DNA from: Streptococcus pneumoniae
Lineage (GTDB): Bacteria > Bacillota > Bacilli > Lactobacillales > Streptococcaceae
Reading direction: 5' to 3'
DNA length: 64,000 nt
Assembly (NCBI RefSeq): GCF_001113365.1
Contig: NZ_CKYA01000008.1
Coordinates: forward strand, 12,745-76,744
The translations under genes and the position numbers were made by a program. The notes beneath the pieces were generated by a model that worked only from the letters and a program-made list of their open reading frames with translations, searched no databases and had not been told where the DNA came from. Positions within the stretch are counted from its first letter, which is position 1, and the number at the start of each line of letters is the position of its first letter. This document shows positions 63,934-64,000 of this stretch, piece by piece.

Positions 63934-64000
63934 TGCCGAGGACCGGAATCGAACCGGTACGATCGTTACCAATCGCAGGATTTTAAGTCCTGTGCGTCTG
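63934..64000 (-). tRNA. tRNA-Leu (TAA), 5' part beyond the window
   Basis: 67 bases are visible: the 3' acceptor CTCGGCA, T-arm CCGGTTCGATTCCGG, a long variable arm (CGATTGGTAACGATCG) typical of type II tRNAs, and the anticodon stem CAGGA / TCCTG with loop CTTAAAA, giving anticodon TAA. The 5' acceptor and most of the D-arm lie past the right edge. Confidence 0.93.

Overview
The window comes from a mitis-group Streptococcus, either S. pneumoniae or a very close relative (S. pseudopneumoniae or S. mitis). Four things point there. Seven BOX elements (boxA-boxB-boxC) are present. There is a TprA/PhrA peptide-signalling pair whose pheromone ends in LDVGKAD. The competence nuclease EndA has its catalytic His160. 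Gene order also follows the pneumococcal chromosome (lytR, tsaE, tprA, ndk, rpoC-rpoB, endA-murA, coaD, asnA, yidC, pflA, lysA, purR, rsgA, rsmA, rnmV-tatD, ansA, ccpA, a two-component system, tRNAs). Species is not settled: an unusually long 2609-residue LPXTG protein sits where a much shorter anchored protein is expected from recalled pneumococcal gene order.

Layout. 1-2541 (minus strand): LytR end, acetyltransferase, tsaE and a membrane protein. 2646-8311: accessory island with tprA/phrA, then a lactococcin-972-like bacteriocin, a large bacteriocin-associated membrane protein, its ABC ATPase and a small unknown protein, ending in degraded sequence and hairpins. 8360-16727: ndk and the rpoB-rpoC operon with a long leader. 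16869-25935: tRNA-Cys, a CBS/CorC membrane protein, endA-epuA-murA, a DUF1146 protein, sepM-coaD-rsmD, asnA, a Bax-inhibitor-like protein and an rRNA methyltransferase. 25969-36132: acylphosphatase, yidC, pflA, lysA, purR, and the run yhaM-rmuC-thiN-rpe-rsgA-rsmA. 36290-40510: a second copy of the bacteriocin-type ABC cluster with its own PlcR-like regulator but no toxin gene. 40582-41915: rnmV-tatD. 42217-52421: the giant adhesin and an orphan peptide-binding lipoprotein. 52559-59247: rpmH, aminotransferase, UspA, HAD/pyrophosphohydrolase fusion, ansA, ccpA. 59566-63255: a two-component system with an ABC exporter and two small membrane proteins. 63762-64000: three tRNA genes.

How the parts fit. 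The most interesting region is 2.6-8.3 kb: a peptide quorum-sensing pair lies beside a lactococcin-972-type module, where the lanthipeptide operon known from the pneumococcal TprA/PhrA system would be expected. The toxin-less paralogous cluster at 36.3-40.5 kb keeps the same permease, ATPase and small-protein order. Two genes (the small protein of cluster 2 and the HAD fusion) take their stop codons from BOX elements. Four housekeeping genes (tsaE, DUF1146, rsmD, rRNA methyltransferase) have an extended -10 box only 6-7 bases before the ATG and no Shine-Dalgarno, which suggests leaderless mRNAs. A run of ten C/G bases lies between a -35-like and a -10 sequence upstream of the giant adhesin and could make its promoter phase-variable.

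All assignments come from reading the sequence and recalled family knowledge; no database search was run.
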